DNA from: 39-52-133 sp035531075
Lineage (GTDB): Bacteria; Pseudomonadota; Gammaproteobacteria; Burkholderiales; Gallionellaceae
Length of the DNA stretch: 64,000 nucleotides
Direction: 5' to 3'
Assembly: GCA_035531075.1 (NCBI GenBank)
Contig: DATKTO010000018.1
Location: forward strand, 124,001 to 188,000
This document shows positions 16,403-26,459 of the stretch, one piece after another. The position numbers were made by a program, and so were the translations under genes. The notes under the pieces were generated by a model. That model was not told the origin of the DNA, ran no database searches, and saw nothing but the letters and a program-made list of their open reading frames with translations. Each line of letters starts with the position of its first letter. Position 1 is the stretch's first letter.

Positions 16403-17814
16403 CAGGCGTCCCCCGTCCGGTTCAGACGCGGATCAAACGCATCGCGCACCGCATCGGCAAACAGATTGGCGGCCAGCACCAGCACCAGCATGAAGCTGAA
16501 TGCCGCCGCCAGCGTCCACCACACCATGGGCTCGCGCCCCATCTCCAGGCGCGCGTTGTTGATCAGCGTGCCAAAACTGTTGGTGGAAGGATCGACGCCG
16601 ACCCCTACATAGGACAACACCGCTTCGGCCAGCACCAGCGCGCTGAAATCCATCACCACCGCGATCAGCACGATATGCATCACATTGGGCAGGAGGTGCC
16701 GCGTGAGAATGCGCAGCGACGACACGCCGAATGCCTGAGCGGCCTGGATGTATTCCAGCTCGCGCAATTTCAATGCTTCGCCGCGCAGCAAGCGGCACAG
16801 GCCGGTCCAACTGGTCACGCCCAGGATCAGACACAGGAACAGCAAGCGCAGGTCGGCGCGCTCGGCCGAGGAAGAAAACCATTCGGCATGCTTCTCTATC
16901 GTCACCTGCATCATCAGCACCGCGGCGGCGATCAGCAGCACGCCGGGAATCGAGCTCAGTACGGTGTAGACGTACTGGATCACATCGTCCACCCAGCCGC
17001 GGAAATAGCCGGCAGCGATACCCAGAAACAGCGCAAACGGCAACATCACCAGCGTGGTCACCGTGCCGATGACGAGACCGGTGCGTATGCTCTTCAGCGA
17101 CAGATACAGCACATCCTGCCCGACCTTGTCGGTGCCCAGCACGTGATAGGCTCCTGCCAGATTCACCGTCAGCCCGATCAGCATCGCCAGCAACACCAGC
17201 GTTGCGAGCATCGCATTCAGCGGTGTGTGCTGGCGGGCTTCCACCCATACGCGCGCCGAAGTGCGGCTGCGCGCTGCGGCAAAGGAGACGATCAACAAGG
17301 CCAGCAGGACGCCGCCCAGCCAGCCTGAGAACACGCCAAACAAGCCACGTTTGATTACGTCTGATACATGCTCGCTCTGCGGATCACTCAGATGTGCACC
17401 ACCGTATTTGAGACGAGGGTAATCGCGCAGCGTTTTGCCATCCGGCGTTTCCATGCTTTCCTTGGCATAGAGATAGACGGCAAGCGGCGCCGAATAGGTT
17501 TTTTCAGTACGGCTGCGCAAATCAGTGGCGAGGGCATCGAACAGGCTCAACACTTCCGCCGCATGCAGCGCTTTGCCATTGCCATTACTATTCTGCGGCA
17601 GAGCCACACGATAATGCAGCGAATCGAGCAAGCCCACGGCTACAAACAGGGATAACACCAGCAGCGACACCATGCCGACACGACTCTTGAACAAACGCTG
17701 CCACGGCAACAACAAATGCGGACGTCGCCTGATCCAACAGGCACCCGCAATCGCCACCGCAAGCAGCAGGAAGATCATCACGTCTGTCCACAGCATCACC
17801 AGCTTGAAACTCAT
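16402..17814 (-). CDS. Peptide ABC transporter permease (YejE/DppC-like, long form)
   Basis: A 470-residue inner-membrane permease of the DppC/YejE type. Two membrane segments lie near residues 10-27 and 45-65, followed by a roughly 90-residue periplasmic insert, another pair of segments and the usual transport domain with the EAA loop (RGEALKLRELEYIQAAQAFG). At 470 residues it is clearly longer than E. coli YejE (about 340), mainly through the N-terminal region. It overlaps both neighbours by ATGA-type junctions, so the operon is probably translationally coupled. Confidence 0.88.
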   Translation of the reverse strand: MSFKLVMLWTDVMIFLLLAVAIAGACWIRRRPHLLLPWQRLFKSRVGMVSLLVLSLFVAVGLLDSLHYRVALPQNSNGNGKALHAAEVLSLFDALATDLRSRTEKTYSAPLAVYLYAKESMETPDGKTLRDYPRLKYGGAHLSDPQSEHVSDVIKRGLFGVFSGWLGGVLLALLIVSFAAARSRTSARVWVEARQHTPLNAMLATLVLLAMLIGLTVNLAGAYHVLGTDKVGQDVLYLSLKSIRTGLVIGTVTTLVMLPFALFLGIAAGYFRGWVDDVIQYVYTVLSSIPGVLLIAAAVLMMQVTIEKHAEWFSSSAERADLRLLFLCLILGVTSWTGLCRLLRGEALKLRELEYIQAAQAFGVSSLRILTRHLLPNVMHIVLIAVVMDFSALVLAEAVLSYVGVGVDPSTNSFGTLINNARLEMGREPMVWWTLAAAFSFMLVLVLAANLFADAVRDAFDPRLNRTGDA

Positions 17815-18788
17815 TGCAGCCTCACTCTGGGATCAACCACGGTATAGGAGAGATCGGTGAGAATCAGCCCGACAATGTAGAGCGCCGAACCGAGGAACAC
17901 CATCGCCCTCACCACGCCGAAATCCTGTGCCTGGATCGCGTCTATGGTGTAGCTGCCCAGCCCCGGTATGCCGAAGAAGGACTCGGTCAGCAGGCTGCCC
18001 ATGAATAGCAGCGGGATCACCGCCACCACGCCGGTCAGAATCGGGATCAGCGCATTCTTCAGCACATGTTTGAACAACACGCGCAGTTCGGACAAGCCTT
18101 TGGCGCGTGCGGTCCGCACGTAATCGCGCCCCACCTCTTCCAGAAAAATCGTGCGATACCAGCGGCTGCTGGAACCTATTCCCGCCACGATGCCGATCAG
18201 CACCGGCAGCAGAATAAAGCGCAGGCTGTCCACGCCGCCGGCATAGCCGGAGATCGGCACCCAGTGCCACAGCTTGCTCACCAGAAACTGTCCGCCGATG
18301 ATGTAAAACAGCGAGGAAATGGACATCAGCAGCACGCACAGCGTGACCCCGGCCAGGTCGAGCGCGGTGCCGCGAAACAGGGTCATCAGCAGGGCGAAGG
18401 TCACATACAGCAGCAACCCCACTGCAAAGGTCGGCAATGCGATCACCAGACTGGGCAGCATGCGCGTAATGATTTCGCGGCTGATGCTGCGGCCGTCATC
18501 GGAGTAACCAAAGTCAAACACGAACATGCTGGCGGATTTCTGGAAGAAGATCGTCTCGCTCAGCCTGCCCATACCAGACAAATTATTGTTTATAATTAAT
18601 GGCTTATCGTATCCGCGCTGCTGCTTCCATTTGTCTATGGCTTCGGGCGTAACACGCTTCATGCCCAGTTGCATGCGCGCCATATCGTCCGGCGTGTTGA
18701 CCACAAAGAACAGCGCGAAAGTCAGCAGATTCACGCCGATCAGAATGGGGATTGCATACAGAATGCGGCGGATCAAATAGGCGATCAT
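17811..18788 (-). CDS. Peptide ABC transporter permease (YejB/DppB-like)
   Basis: A 325-residue permease beginning MIAYLIRRILYAIPILIGVN, the typical DppB-type N-terminus; the start at 18788 is chosen over an upstream in-frame start because it overlaps the preceding stop codon by ATGA. Six membrane segments are expected, with the EAA motif EEVGRDYVRTARAKGLSE near residues 210-230. It forms the channel with the YejE-like permease encoded next. Confidence 0.9.
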   Translation of the reverse strand: MIAYLIRRILYAIPILIGVNLLTFALFFVVNTPDDMARMQLGMKRVTPEAIDKWKQQRGYDKPLIINNNLSGMGRLSETIFFQKSASMFVFDFGYSDDGRSISREIITRMLPSLVIALPTFAVGLLLYVTFALLMTLFRGTALDLAGVTLCVLLMSISSLFYIIGGQFLVSKLWHWVPISGYAGGVDSLRFILLPVLIGIVAGIGSSSRWYRTIFLEEVGRDYVRTARAKGLSELRVLFKHVLKNALIPILTGVVAVIPLLFMGSLLTESFFGIPGLGSYTIDAIQAQDFGVVRAMVFLGSALYIVGLILTDLSYTVVDPRVRLQ

Positions 18789-20920
18789 CTGGCTTCCTCT
18801 CTTTGCCGCAGTGCGCGCCACAACCACCAGCCGGATAGCAGCAGGGTGATGCCGCCCAGCCACAGCGGCCACAGCAGCGGCTGGTTCCATTGCTTGCGCA
18901 GCTCGTCGCGCCGCGCCGCATCGATGCGCAGATATTTTAAATTATTATTCGCCATCTTGTTGGGCTTGCTGTTGTGCAGCCAGCTGTGGTGCAGCACATA
19001 ATCCTTTGGATGATAGCCCCACAGCCACGGCGAATCGCGGCGCAGGATCTCCAGCATGCGGTCAATGATGAGTTGGCGTGATGGGCTGTTCGGCATGTTC
19101 TTCATCTGCTCAAACAGGCGGTCGTATTCGGGATTGCTGTAGTTGGCCGCATTCTCGCCACCCTTTGCCACCTTGCCCTGCGCACCGTGCAACAGGAACA
19201 GGAAGTTTTCCGGATCGGGATAGTCGGCATTCCAGCCAAAGTAGAACATCTGCGTATCGCCGCGGCGAATCTTGTCCTGGAAACGGTTATAGTCGGTTGC
19301 GCGCGGCACCAGCTGGATATTGAGTTTATCCAGCTGCTTGCGCAGCCAGTCCAGGCGCGATTTGCTGCCGACACCCGTGGCAGTCGTATCAAGATAGATC
19401 ACCAGCGGTGATCCGGTTTTTTCATCCAGCCCGTCTGCATAACCGGCCTCCGCCAGCAGCCTCTTTGCCTCGGCGATGGATTTGCGCGCGGGCGTACCAT
19501 TCACCCAGTCATACACATAGCGATTCAGACCGGCCTCGCCTTCGCGGTAGCCGAAGATGCCGGGAGGAATCGGCGACTGCGCGCTGACCCCGCGCCCGTT
19601 GGCGAAGATGGAAACAAACTCTTCGTAATCGACTGCAATTGCAATCGCCCGGCGTAGCTTGCGTGCACGCTCGGAATCGCCGCCCACGGTCGCATCAAGA
19701 AAATTGAAACCCATGTACATGGTAGAAGTGGCAACCGAGGTCGACAGGCTGATTCCCTGCTTATGCATTTCTTCCGTGACGTTGGCTTCGCCGCCCACGC
19801 TCACGGACACGGCCTGGTCGAAACTGTCCGAACCGATGCCGGCTGCATCGTAATAGCCCTGCAAAAACTTGTTCCAGTAGGGGATGGTTTCCTTCTCCAG
19901 GCTGAACACCGCCTTGTCGATCAAGGGCAGCGGCTTGCCGGCATCGGCCAGCAAGCCGGTCTCCCTGTCGCCCGGCTCGCCTTCAGCCGGATAATATTCA
20001 CCGGAAAAATTGGGATTGCGCGTCAGCACCATGCGCTGGTTGGGATTGTTCTCCGACAGATAATACGGCCCGCTGCCCACTGGCCACCAGTCTAGGGTCA
20101 GGTTATTCTGCTGCATGCCATCCTGCGCATAAAAATGTTCCGCCTCCACCGGCATCGGCGAGAAGAAAGGCATCGCCAGCCAATAGGCAAACTGCGGGTA
20201 TTTGCCGTAGACCTTGATGCGGTAGGTGTGCGCATCGACTACCTGCACGCCTTCCAGCGCATAATCGTTCAGATCGAGGAAGCTGGTGGGCGCTGCCTGC
20301 TGCGCCCTGTGCAGGGTGGCGGCATACTCCTTCAGTCCGACGATATATTCGCTCATCAAGCCGCTGATCGGCGTATGGATGGCGGGATGCACCAGGCGCT
20401 TGATCTGATAAGCATAATCGGCTGCCGTCACCTCGCGTGTGCCGCTATGCGGGAAATCATTCAAGGTATAACGCTTGCTGATTTCATCCTTGCCGAGTCC
20501 TTGGTATTCAAGCCTGCCCTGCGCATCGCGTGCAAAGGCGGGATGCGGCTGATACTTCAGATGAGGCTTGAGATGAATTTCATACAGGCTGTATGCAACA
20601 CGCCCGGCAGGTGCGTCATCAGGCAGCACGCGATTATTCTTGTCCAGATACACCAGCTTCGGCATTGCGCTGGCCGCCTGCGGCATCAGGGTGTAGGGGC
20701 GCTTCAGGTAGTGATATTGCAGCGGCGGCTGATAAATCTGCGCCAGAAAGATATATTCATTCTCGCTGTAGGCTTGCGCAGGGTCGAGATGCTTGGGGCG
20801 CTCGGTGAAGACATTGTAATAAACCGACTTGCCCTTATCACTGGCGGGATAGGGGTTATTCCACAAGCCGCCGTCGCAGGCGGTCAGGAATAACAAGGGG
20901 AACAATATCAGCCAATTCAT
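18785..20920 (-). CDS. Periplasmic peptide-binding lipoprotein of the ABC transporter (family 5)
   Basis: A 711-residue extracellular solute-binding protein, family 5. From ATG 20920 it begins MNWLILFPLLFLTAC, a lipoprotein signal with lipobox LTAC, so it is membrane anchored. The family 5 core is present (an early FTERPKHLDPAQ segment, later VDYEEFVSIFANGRG). It is the first gene of the transporter operon and should deliver peptides to the two permeases. At 711 residues it is longer than E. coli YejA (about 600). No Shine-Dalgarno motif is visible before this ATG; a long upstream in-frame extension shows no signal peptide and is rejected. Confidence 0.88.
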   Translation of the reverse strand: MNWLILFPLLFLTACDGGLWNNPYPASDKGKSVYYNVFTERPKHLDPAQAYSENEYIFLAQIYQPPLQYHYLKRPYTLMPQAASAMPKLVYLDKNNRVLPDDAPAGRVAYSLYEIHLKPHLKYQPHPAFARDAQGRLEYQGLGKDEISKRYTLNDFPHSGTREVTAADYAYQIKRLVHPAIHTPISGLMSEYIVGLKEYAATLHRAQQAAPTSFLDLNDYALEGVQVVDAHTYRIKVYGKYPQFAYWLAMPFFSPMPVEAEHFYAQDGMQQNNLTLDWWPVGSGPYYLSENNPNQRMVLTRNPNFSGEYYPAEGEPGDRETGLLADAGKPLPLIDKAVFSLEKETIPYWNKFLQGYYDAAGIGSDSFDQAVSVSVGGEANVTEEMHKQGISLSTSVATSTMYMGFNFLDATVGGDSERARKLRRAIAIAVDYEEFVSIFANGRGVSAQSPIPPGIFGYREGEAGLNRYVYDWVNGTPARKSIAEAKRLLAEAGYADGLDEKTGSPLVIYLDTTATGVGSKSRLDWLRKQLDKLNIQLVPRATDYNRFQDKIRRGDTQMFYFGWNADYPDPENFLFLLHGAQGKVAKGGENAANYSNPEYDRLFEQMKNMPNSPSRQLIIDRMLEILRRDSPWLWGYHPKDYVLHHSWLHNSKPNKMANNNLKYLRIDAARRDELRKQWNQPLLWPLWLGGITLLLSGWWLWRALRQREEAR

Positions 20921-21014
20921 GGGGGTAATTTTATCCGAAACCAATAATCTTTTTCGAAAATATAGCTTCACTTCACGGTAAGATTGCGGAATACAAAAAC
21001 TAGGCAATGAAATC

Positions 21015-22055
21015 ATGAACCAGGACTGGCAAGATTTTTTAATGCAGCAGGGCGCGCAGCCGCAAGAAGGGGTGGTGCAGCACTTTGGCGATTTGCCGGC
21101 GGAGCTGCTTGCCAGCCGCGATCGCACCGTGCTGTGCGATTTAAGCCAGTTTGGCATCCTCAAGGTGTCGGGCGATGAAGCGCAAAAATTTCTGCAAAAT
21201 TTATTGAGCAACGATATCACCGCAGTCAACGCCAAAACCGCGCAGTTAAGCAGCTTCAACAGCCCCAAGGGACGCATGATGGCGACCTTTTTGATCTGGC
21301 AGAACGGCGGGGATTATTTCCTGCAACTGCCACGCAGCCTGACCGCTGCCATGCTGAAGCGGCTGTCGATGTATGTGATGCGCGCCAAGGTCAAGATCAG
21401 CGATGCAAGCGACGAAATGGTTTGCCTTGGACTATCAGGCAATGATGCAGCAGACCTGGTTAAACAACATTTCAGCGCGGCTCTGCAACAAGACTGGGAA
21501 GTAGCGCAGCATGATGACGTGAGCGTTATTCGCATCGCATCCAATCGCTTCCAGATTTGCACCACTGTCCAACATGCCAGCGTGTTGTGGAGCAGCATGG
21601 CTGCAGCAGCAAAACCGGCAGGCTCGGCCTGCTGGGACTGGTTGAATATTCGTGCAGGAATCCCGGTAATAACGCCAGCCACACAGGAGCAGTTTGTGTT
21701 GCAGATGAGCAATCTGGATATATTGGGTGGCGTAAGCTTTAATAAAGGCTGTTATCCGGGGCAGGAAATTGTCGCTCGCACGCACTATCTGGGCAAACAG
21801 AAACGCCGCATGTTTCTGGCTCATATCGAATCAGACAGCGCAGTTGCAGCAGGTCATGAGTTGTTCAGTCCCGATATGCCCGGACAAGCCTGCGGCATGA
21901 TAGTCAATGCCAGCCCCGCACCTGGGGGCGGTTTTGATCTGCTGGCCGTGATGCAGATCAGCAGTCATGATACACAGAGCGTTCATTTTCAGTCCTTGCA
22001 AGGAGCAAAACTCAGCTTCTTGCCCTTACCTTACCCCCTGCCCATCGGCGAATGA
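21015..22055 (+). CDS. ygfZ: Folate-binding protein YgfZ
   Basis: A 346-residue GcvT-like protein that binds tetrahydrofolate and supports maintenance of certain iron-sulfur enzymes such as the tRNA methylthiotransferase MiaB. The diagnostic motif KGCYPGQEIVARTHYLG is present at about residues 244-260. It lies divergent from the transporter operon, with a 94-base shared promoter region. The catalytic aspartate needed for glycine cleavage is not expected in this family. It ends at a stem-loop facing the regulator gene. Confidence 0.94.
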   Translation: MNQDWQDFLMQQGAQPQEGVVQHFGDLPAELLASRDRTVLCDLSQFGILKVSGDEAQKFLQNLLSNDITAVNAKTAQLSSFNSPKGRMMATFLIWQNGGDYFLQLPRSLTAAMLKRLSMYVMRAKVKISDASDEMVCLGLSGNDAADLVKQHFSAALQQDWEVAQHDDVSVIRIASNRFQICTTVQHASVLWSSMAAAAKPAGSACWDWLNIRAGIPVITPATQEQFVLQMSNLDILGGVSFNKGCYPGQEIVARTHYLGKQKRRMFLAHIESDSAVAAGHELFSPDMPGQACGMIVNASPAPGGGFDLLAVMQISSHDTQSVHFQSLQGAKLSFLPLPYPLPIGE

Positions 22056-22062
22056 GAATGAT

Positions 22063-22099
22063 ACGGTGAAGCTGAAAACTAGTTTTTCAACTTCACCGT
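22063..22099. terminator. Stem-loop between convergent ygfZ and the response regulator
   Basis: ACGGTGAAG (22063-22071) pairs with CTTCACCGT (22091-22099), and inner A- and T-rich arms extend the stem. It overlaps the stop codon of the regulator gene at 22079. No thymine run follows outside the stem, so termination is inferred only from position. Confidence 0.45.
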
Positions 22100-22978
22100 A
22101 GTCACCACGCTATTGCCCTTCCCGAGATACTCCAGATGATCGAAGCTTAGTCCGGAGGACATTGCAATTCCGCGTCCATGCAAATCGAATGCCCTTGCGG
22201 GATCGAAGTCCAGGTATTTTTTCCAGTCGAATCCCTGACCCTGATCAGTGATGGTGACGGTAAAGGTATCAGGCCCCTTATCCATAACCACTTCTACCTT
22301 CTGATTGGAATACTGGGGAGATAACTGACGCTGTTCAATCTCGTCAGCCCATCTATCTTCGGACAGCAACCGACCTTTTTCCGCGTAGGTGATACCGAGA
22401 TTGCCGTGCTCGACAGCATTGATAAGTAATTCGGAATACCCTGAAACTGTTCGTTCCGGGCTCATGCTGACTTCGGACAGCAACAAAGCAAGATCTTTTG
22501 CTTCCTTAAGCGTGCGAAACGAAAAGACTGCACGTTGCAGCAAGCGCAGATTATTTCTTTGCTGGCCGATACGCTCCTGTAATTCACGCTTTCTCAGACT
22601 CTCCTCCAAAGCGCTCTTTACAACACGTGACAACACGTCCTGCGTGGCAGGTTTTACAAGATAGTAGTAGGCGCCCGCTGCCAAGCCCTCGACAATATCT
22701 TCCGGCTTATCAGCACCAGTCAGCATGACCACGGGGAGCCCGGTCATGCGGCTGTCGGCCCTGATCCGCTTCAACAAGGTTATGCCATCCATTCCGGGCA
22801 TCATCTTGTCCAGCAAAACCAGGTCATATCCTTTTGGATCAAGACTGATTTTTTCCCATGCCGCCCGACCATCATGGGCAATATCGACTTCATATCCCAA
22901 CTTGGCCAGGTTTTCGCCGATGACGAGCTGGATAAAATCGTCATCGTCAACTAAAAGTAATTTGGGTTTTTCGGACAT
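22079..22978 (-). CDS. Response regulator with C-terminal RsbW-like ATPase domain
   Basis: A 299-residue protein (ATG 22978) with a receiver domain at about 1-125 (acidic VDDDD patch, phospho-acceptor aspartate in LVLLDKMMPGMDG, switch threonine in VVMLTGADKP, lysine in YYLVKPAT), a short coiled coil, then a HATPase_c-type domain (about 160-299) with the N-box ELLINAVEHGN and G-boxes DQGQGFDW and HGRGIAM. The ATPase resembles anti-sigma factor/serine kinases such as RsbW rather than histidine kinases, since no HisKA is present. Phosphorylation of the receiver probably switches this output. The hybrid kinase gene lies immediately upstream on the same strand. An extended start at 23026 is possible. 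Confidence 0.88.
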   Translation of the reverse strand: MSEKPKLLLVDDDDFIQLVIGENLAKLGYEVDIAHDGRAAWEKISLDPKGYDLVLLDKMMPGMDGITLLKRIRADSRMTGLPVVMLTGADKPEDIVEGLAAGAYYYLVKPATQDVLSRVVKSALEESLRKRELQERIGQQRNNLRLLQRAVFSFRTLKEAKDLALLLSEVSMSPERTVSGYSELLINAVEHGNLGITYAEKGRLLSEDRWADEIEQRQLSPQYSNQKVEVVMDKGPDTFTVTITDQGQGFDWKKYLDFDPARAFDLHGRGIAMSSGLSFDHLEYLGKGNSVVTTVKLKN

Positions 22979-23095
22979 CAGGATAATCTCTCTAACCAGA
23001 AATAAATCAGACTCAGTATTCAGCACTGCCTGCTAAAGCAACACTGGAAACCGCGCAAGACGTTGAATGCGCAAGCAGCGTGCAAATTATAATCG

Positions 23096-26000
23096 CTATT
23101 TTCCAAAACTGCTTTTGATCAGTCCTGCGGCATCCTGAAAGGCGGCTTCCAACGCTGCAGTGCGGGAATTAATCGTGTCAATATCGTCCGCACGCCCTGC
23201 AGATTCGAGCTCCTGACACAGCTGCCCCAGCCGCAACGCACCCACCGTTCGTGCCGCTGATTTCATTTTGTGTGCCACTCCCACTACAACATCCATATCA
23301 CCTGCTGCAACAGCACTCATAATAGCCGCCACCTGCTCTTCCGCACCTGGCAGAAATTTATCCAGTAAACGTCGATGCATTTCCGGGTGGTCTCCCACCA
23401 TGCGTGTCAGTGTACCGGCATCCCAGACCACTTCTGCCGCCGCTTGCTCCGCAGGAACACTGGCGGACCGAGATTCATTGGCTGCCTCTGGCACAACTTT
23501 GGGCTGCTTCAACGGCAACCATTTGGCTAACTTACTCCCCAGATCGCTCAGTCGTAACGGCTTTGCCAGGTAGTCGTCCATGCCATTTACCAAACAGCGT
23601 TGCGCTTCACCCTGCATCGCATTGCCTGTCACCGCAATGATACGAAGGCGCTCGCCTTCCGGCTCTTCTTTGCGTATCGCAGCAGTGAGACCAAAACCGT
23701 CAAGATTGGGCATATGGCAATCGGTAAACAACAAGCTGTAACGTCCGCGTCCTCTGCGCCACTTTTCCAGGGCTACACGTCCATCTTCGGCAGACTCGGA
23801 GGCATATCCCAAAATGCGCAACTGTTCCTGGATTACCTCAAGATTGGTTTCGTTATCTTCAGCTACCAATATAAGCTGGCCGTTTGCCACCGCTTCTTCT
23901 ACTGTTGGGGCCAGCTGGCGCGGCTGACTGCGGCGTTCTGTAGTCTGAACGATATCCGTGATAGCGATGCGCTTTGTGGCAAGGGCGAGTGTATGCATGA
24001 GATCATCCAGCATCAGCGGATTGGCCAAAATAACTAATTCGCCCTTGGGTGAGCTACTGATACGGCGCGAAACCAATGGCACAATCGGCAATCCAGGCAG
24101 TAGTGTCCGGATCGAGTTAGCGATTTCCGGTTCTGTGTCCGACTCACGGGTCATATCCAGCAACACTTCCCAGCCCTTTTCTCCAGACTGGTGGATTACA
24201 TTCAGCGCTGCTTGCTGGCTGGGCACAACCTCAATTTGCGCCCCCACTGCATTCAAGTAAGCAGAGAGTATTTCTTCATAAACAGGCTGATCGGTCACTA
24301 TCAACACTTTCATGCCAGAAAGGTCGGACAATACTGCAGTAGCGTGACTTGCAGGCGCCACTTTAAGCGGTAACTCCAGGGTGAATTCCGAACCGCCACC
24401 CAAAACGCTGCTCACATAGATCTGCCCCTGCATCAGTTCTGCCAGGTTTTTACTGATGCTCAAGCCTAGACCTGTGCCACCAAAACGGCGGGTGGTAGTC
24501 GCATCTTCCTGCGCGAAAGGCCGGAATAACTGCGCCATAGTTCCCTGGCTCATGCCTATGCCATTGTCGATGATACGAAAATGCAGGACCTCACGGTCAT
24601 CGGGCAGCCTTTTCATCTCCACGCGCAACATGATCTGGCCACGCCAGTTCTCTCCACTCTGCGTAAACTTCACTGCATTACTCAACAGGTTAAACAGTAT
24701 TTGCCGCAGTCGTCCCGGATCAGTGCTTACCCAGGCGGGAATCTCAGGTGGCAAAAAAACAATCAGATCCATATCCTGATCGGCGACTGTGGGAGCCAAT
24801 AACTGAGCCACACCTTCCACCAGTTCACGCAGATTGACTGGGATCTTTTCAATCTCAAGCTTACCCGCTTCAATCTTGGAAAGATCCAGAATATCGCCCA
24901 AAATCCCCATTAATGCCAGCGATGAAGTGCGTATGGTGTGGACCATGCGTTGTTGCGCCGGAGTAAGCTGTGTTTCCTGCAATATGTCTACGACACCCAC
25001 CACACCATTCATGGGGGTGCGTATTTCGTGGCTCATATTGGCAAGAAATTCACTCTTGGCACGGTTTGCCGCCTCCGCAGTTTCTTTGGCTTGCTTGAGA
25101 TCAAGAATTTGCTCTGCAACCAGCTCTTCCAGATGATCCTGATACAGTATGAGTTCTGTCTCGACTTGCTTGCGCGCGGTAATCTCCGAGCGCAGGGAAA
25201 TGTATTGTTTTGGTTTTCCCTGATCATCAACTACCGGCACTATCGTTGTCATCACCCAGTACAGATGGCCGTCTTTGGCTCGATTGCATATCTCGCCCTT
25301 CCAGACATCGCCTGCCGCAATGGTGCGATACATATCACGAAAAAATTCTGTGGGATGCTGACCTGACTTGAGCAAGCGGTGATTCTGACCCATTAACTCT
25401 TCGCGCGAATAGCCGCTAATGCTACAGAAGCTGTTATTCGCATAGGTGATATTGCCTTGCACATCGGTGGTGCCGACAATGGAATGCTGATCGATTGCGA
25501 ACTGATGAAATACCAATTCATCCATCGCGTCGCGCAGGTTTTTCTTTTCCAGCATCAGCGCTGCTTCGGCTTTCCCCCTGGCCTGGCTGTCTTCCACAGC
25601 CAGGCGCATCTGAATGACATGCAGAAAGGTGTATGCCAGGAGTTTGCCGGCATGAGCCATCATGGTGAATTTTTCAAACGGCGAGGTGGCATACAACATG
25701 AACAAATCGGAGAAAAACAGCAACACGCTCATCCATGCCAGACCTTCAAACAGGGAGCTTCTGTGGCGTTCTCGCCAACAGTAGGCTATGAGCACAAGCA
25801 ATAGAAACAGGGCGGGGATTTGAGTTGGGCGCTGTATGCCCAGCACACCCGTATCAAAATACGGCGGAAAAATGAAGACCAGGACGTACAGCGAGAAAGT
25901 GGCAAGGCCCATGCCTGCTGCAAAGACGGCAGGCCGCATTGCAGAGTTGCGCCGCATCAGCCACATCGCCCATACCAGGGAAAGCGGCAATATATAGGTG

Positions 26001-26365
26001 GAAGGCGGCCATGTAGCTGCCCGTAGCGTAGAAGAATTACCTGATATCCACGAAAACCAACCCTCCCACTCTATCCCTACAAAGGCGTGAAACAGCTCTG
26101 AAGCGGCAGCAAAAGCAAAACCAATAGCCAGATATTTTCGAACATTAGGCTGGATGTTGCTTTGCTCTGCGAGGAGGAACAAGGCCAACATCAGGGAAAG
26201 AATGCCATTGATGGTGTCCAGCAGCAAATGGAGGTGATCAAATATGATGCTGTCCGAGCCAGACAGGGCGAAAACAATCGCGGCGTACAACAGCAGAAAA
26301 ACTGAAACAGATTTTCGGTATACAAGCTGACTATATTTAATTTCGCTGGCAAACATTTTCAACAT
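23096..26365 (-). CDS. Hybrid sensor histidine kinase (MASE-like, PAS, HisKA, HATPase, two receivers, Hpt)
   Basis: A 1089-residue membrane hybrid kinase. Residues 1-260 form a membrane sensor of several hydrophobic segments resembling a MASE domain; a PAS domain follows (about 285-405), then a coiled coil, HisKA with NMSHEIRTPMNGVVG, and a HATPase with FRIIDNGIGM and FGGTGLGLSISK. The first receiver (about 690-800) is degenerate: the acidic pair near its start is reduced to VTDQ. The second (about 835-955) is complete (VAEDNETN, LLFTDCHMPNLDG). An Hpt domain closes the protein with the histidine in VAHKMKSAARTVG. The chain is thus a full phosphorelay in one polypeptide. Its likely target is the regulator encoded 117 bases downstream. 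The signal is unknown. Confidence 0.92.
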   Translation of the reverse strand: MLKMFASEIKYSQLVYRKSVSVFLLLYAAIVFALSGSDSIIFDHLHLLLDTINGILSLMLALFLLAEQSNIQPNVRKYLAIGFAFAAASELFHAFVGIEWEGWFSWISGNSSTLRAATWPPSTYILPLSLVWAMWLMRRNSAMRPAVFAAGMGLATFSLYVLVFIFPPYFDTGVLGIQRPTQIPALFLLLVLIAYCWRERHRSSLFEGLAWMSVLLFFSDLFMLYATSPFEKFTMMAHAGKLLAYTFLHVIQMRLAVEDSQARGKAEAALMLEKKNLRDAMDELVFHQFAIDQHSIVGTTDVQGNITYANNSFCSISGYSREELMGQNHRLLKSGQHPTEFFRDMYRTIAAGDVWKGEICNRAKDGHLYWVMTTIVPVVDDQGKPKQYISLRSEITARKQVETELILYQDHLEELVAEQILDLKQAKETAEAANRAKSEFLANMSHEIRTPMNGVVGVVDILQETQLTPAQQRMVHTIRTSSLALMGILGDILDLSKIEAGKLEIEKIPVNLRELVEGVAQLLAPTVADQDMDLIVFLPPEIPAWVSTDPGRLRQILFNLLSNAVKFTQSGENWRGQIMLRVEMKRLPDDREVLHFRIIDNGIGMSQGTMAQLFRPFAQEDATTTRRFGGTGLGLSISKNLAELMQGQIYVSSVLGGGSEFTLELPLKVAPASHATAVLSDLSGMKVLIVTDQPVYEEILSAYLNAVGAQIEVVPSQQAALNVIHQSGEKGWEVLLDMTRESDTEPEIANSIRTLLPGLPIVPLVSRRISSSPKGELVILANPLMLDDLMHTLALATKRIAITDIVQTTERRSQPRQLAPTVEEAVANGQLILVAEDNETNLEVIQEQLRILGYASESAEDGRVALEKWRRGRGRYSLLFTDCHMPNLDGFGLTAAIRKEEPEGERLRIIAVTGNAMQGEAQRCLVNGMDDYLAKPLRLSDLGSKLAKWLPLKQPKVVPEAANESRSASVPAEQAAAEVVWDAGTLTRMVGDHPEMHRRLLDKFLPGAEEQVAAIMSAVAAGDMDVVVGVAHKMKSAARTVGALRLGQLCQELESAGRADDIDTINSRTAALEAAFQDAAGLIKSSFGK

Positions 26366-26459
26366 AATTGTCTCTTGGCTGGGCGTAACGCAAAAATATG
26401 CCTGCTCATCTATCGGTCTAAATATTACAATTTACATATGGTGTATCGATGGATATCTC

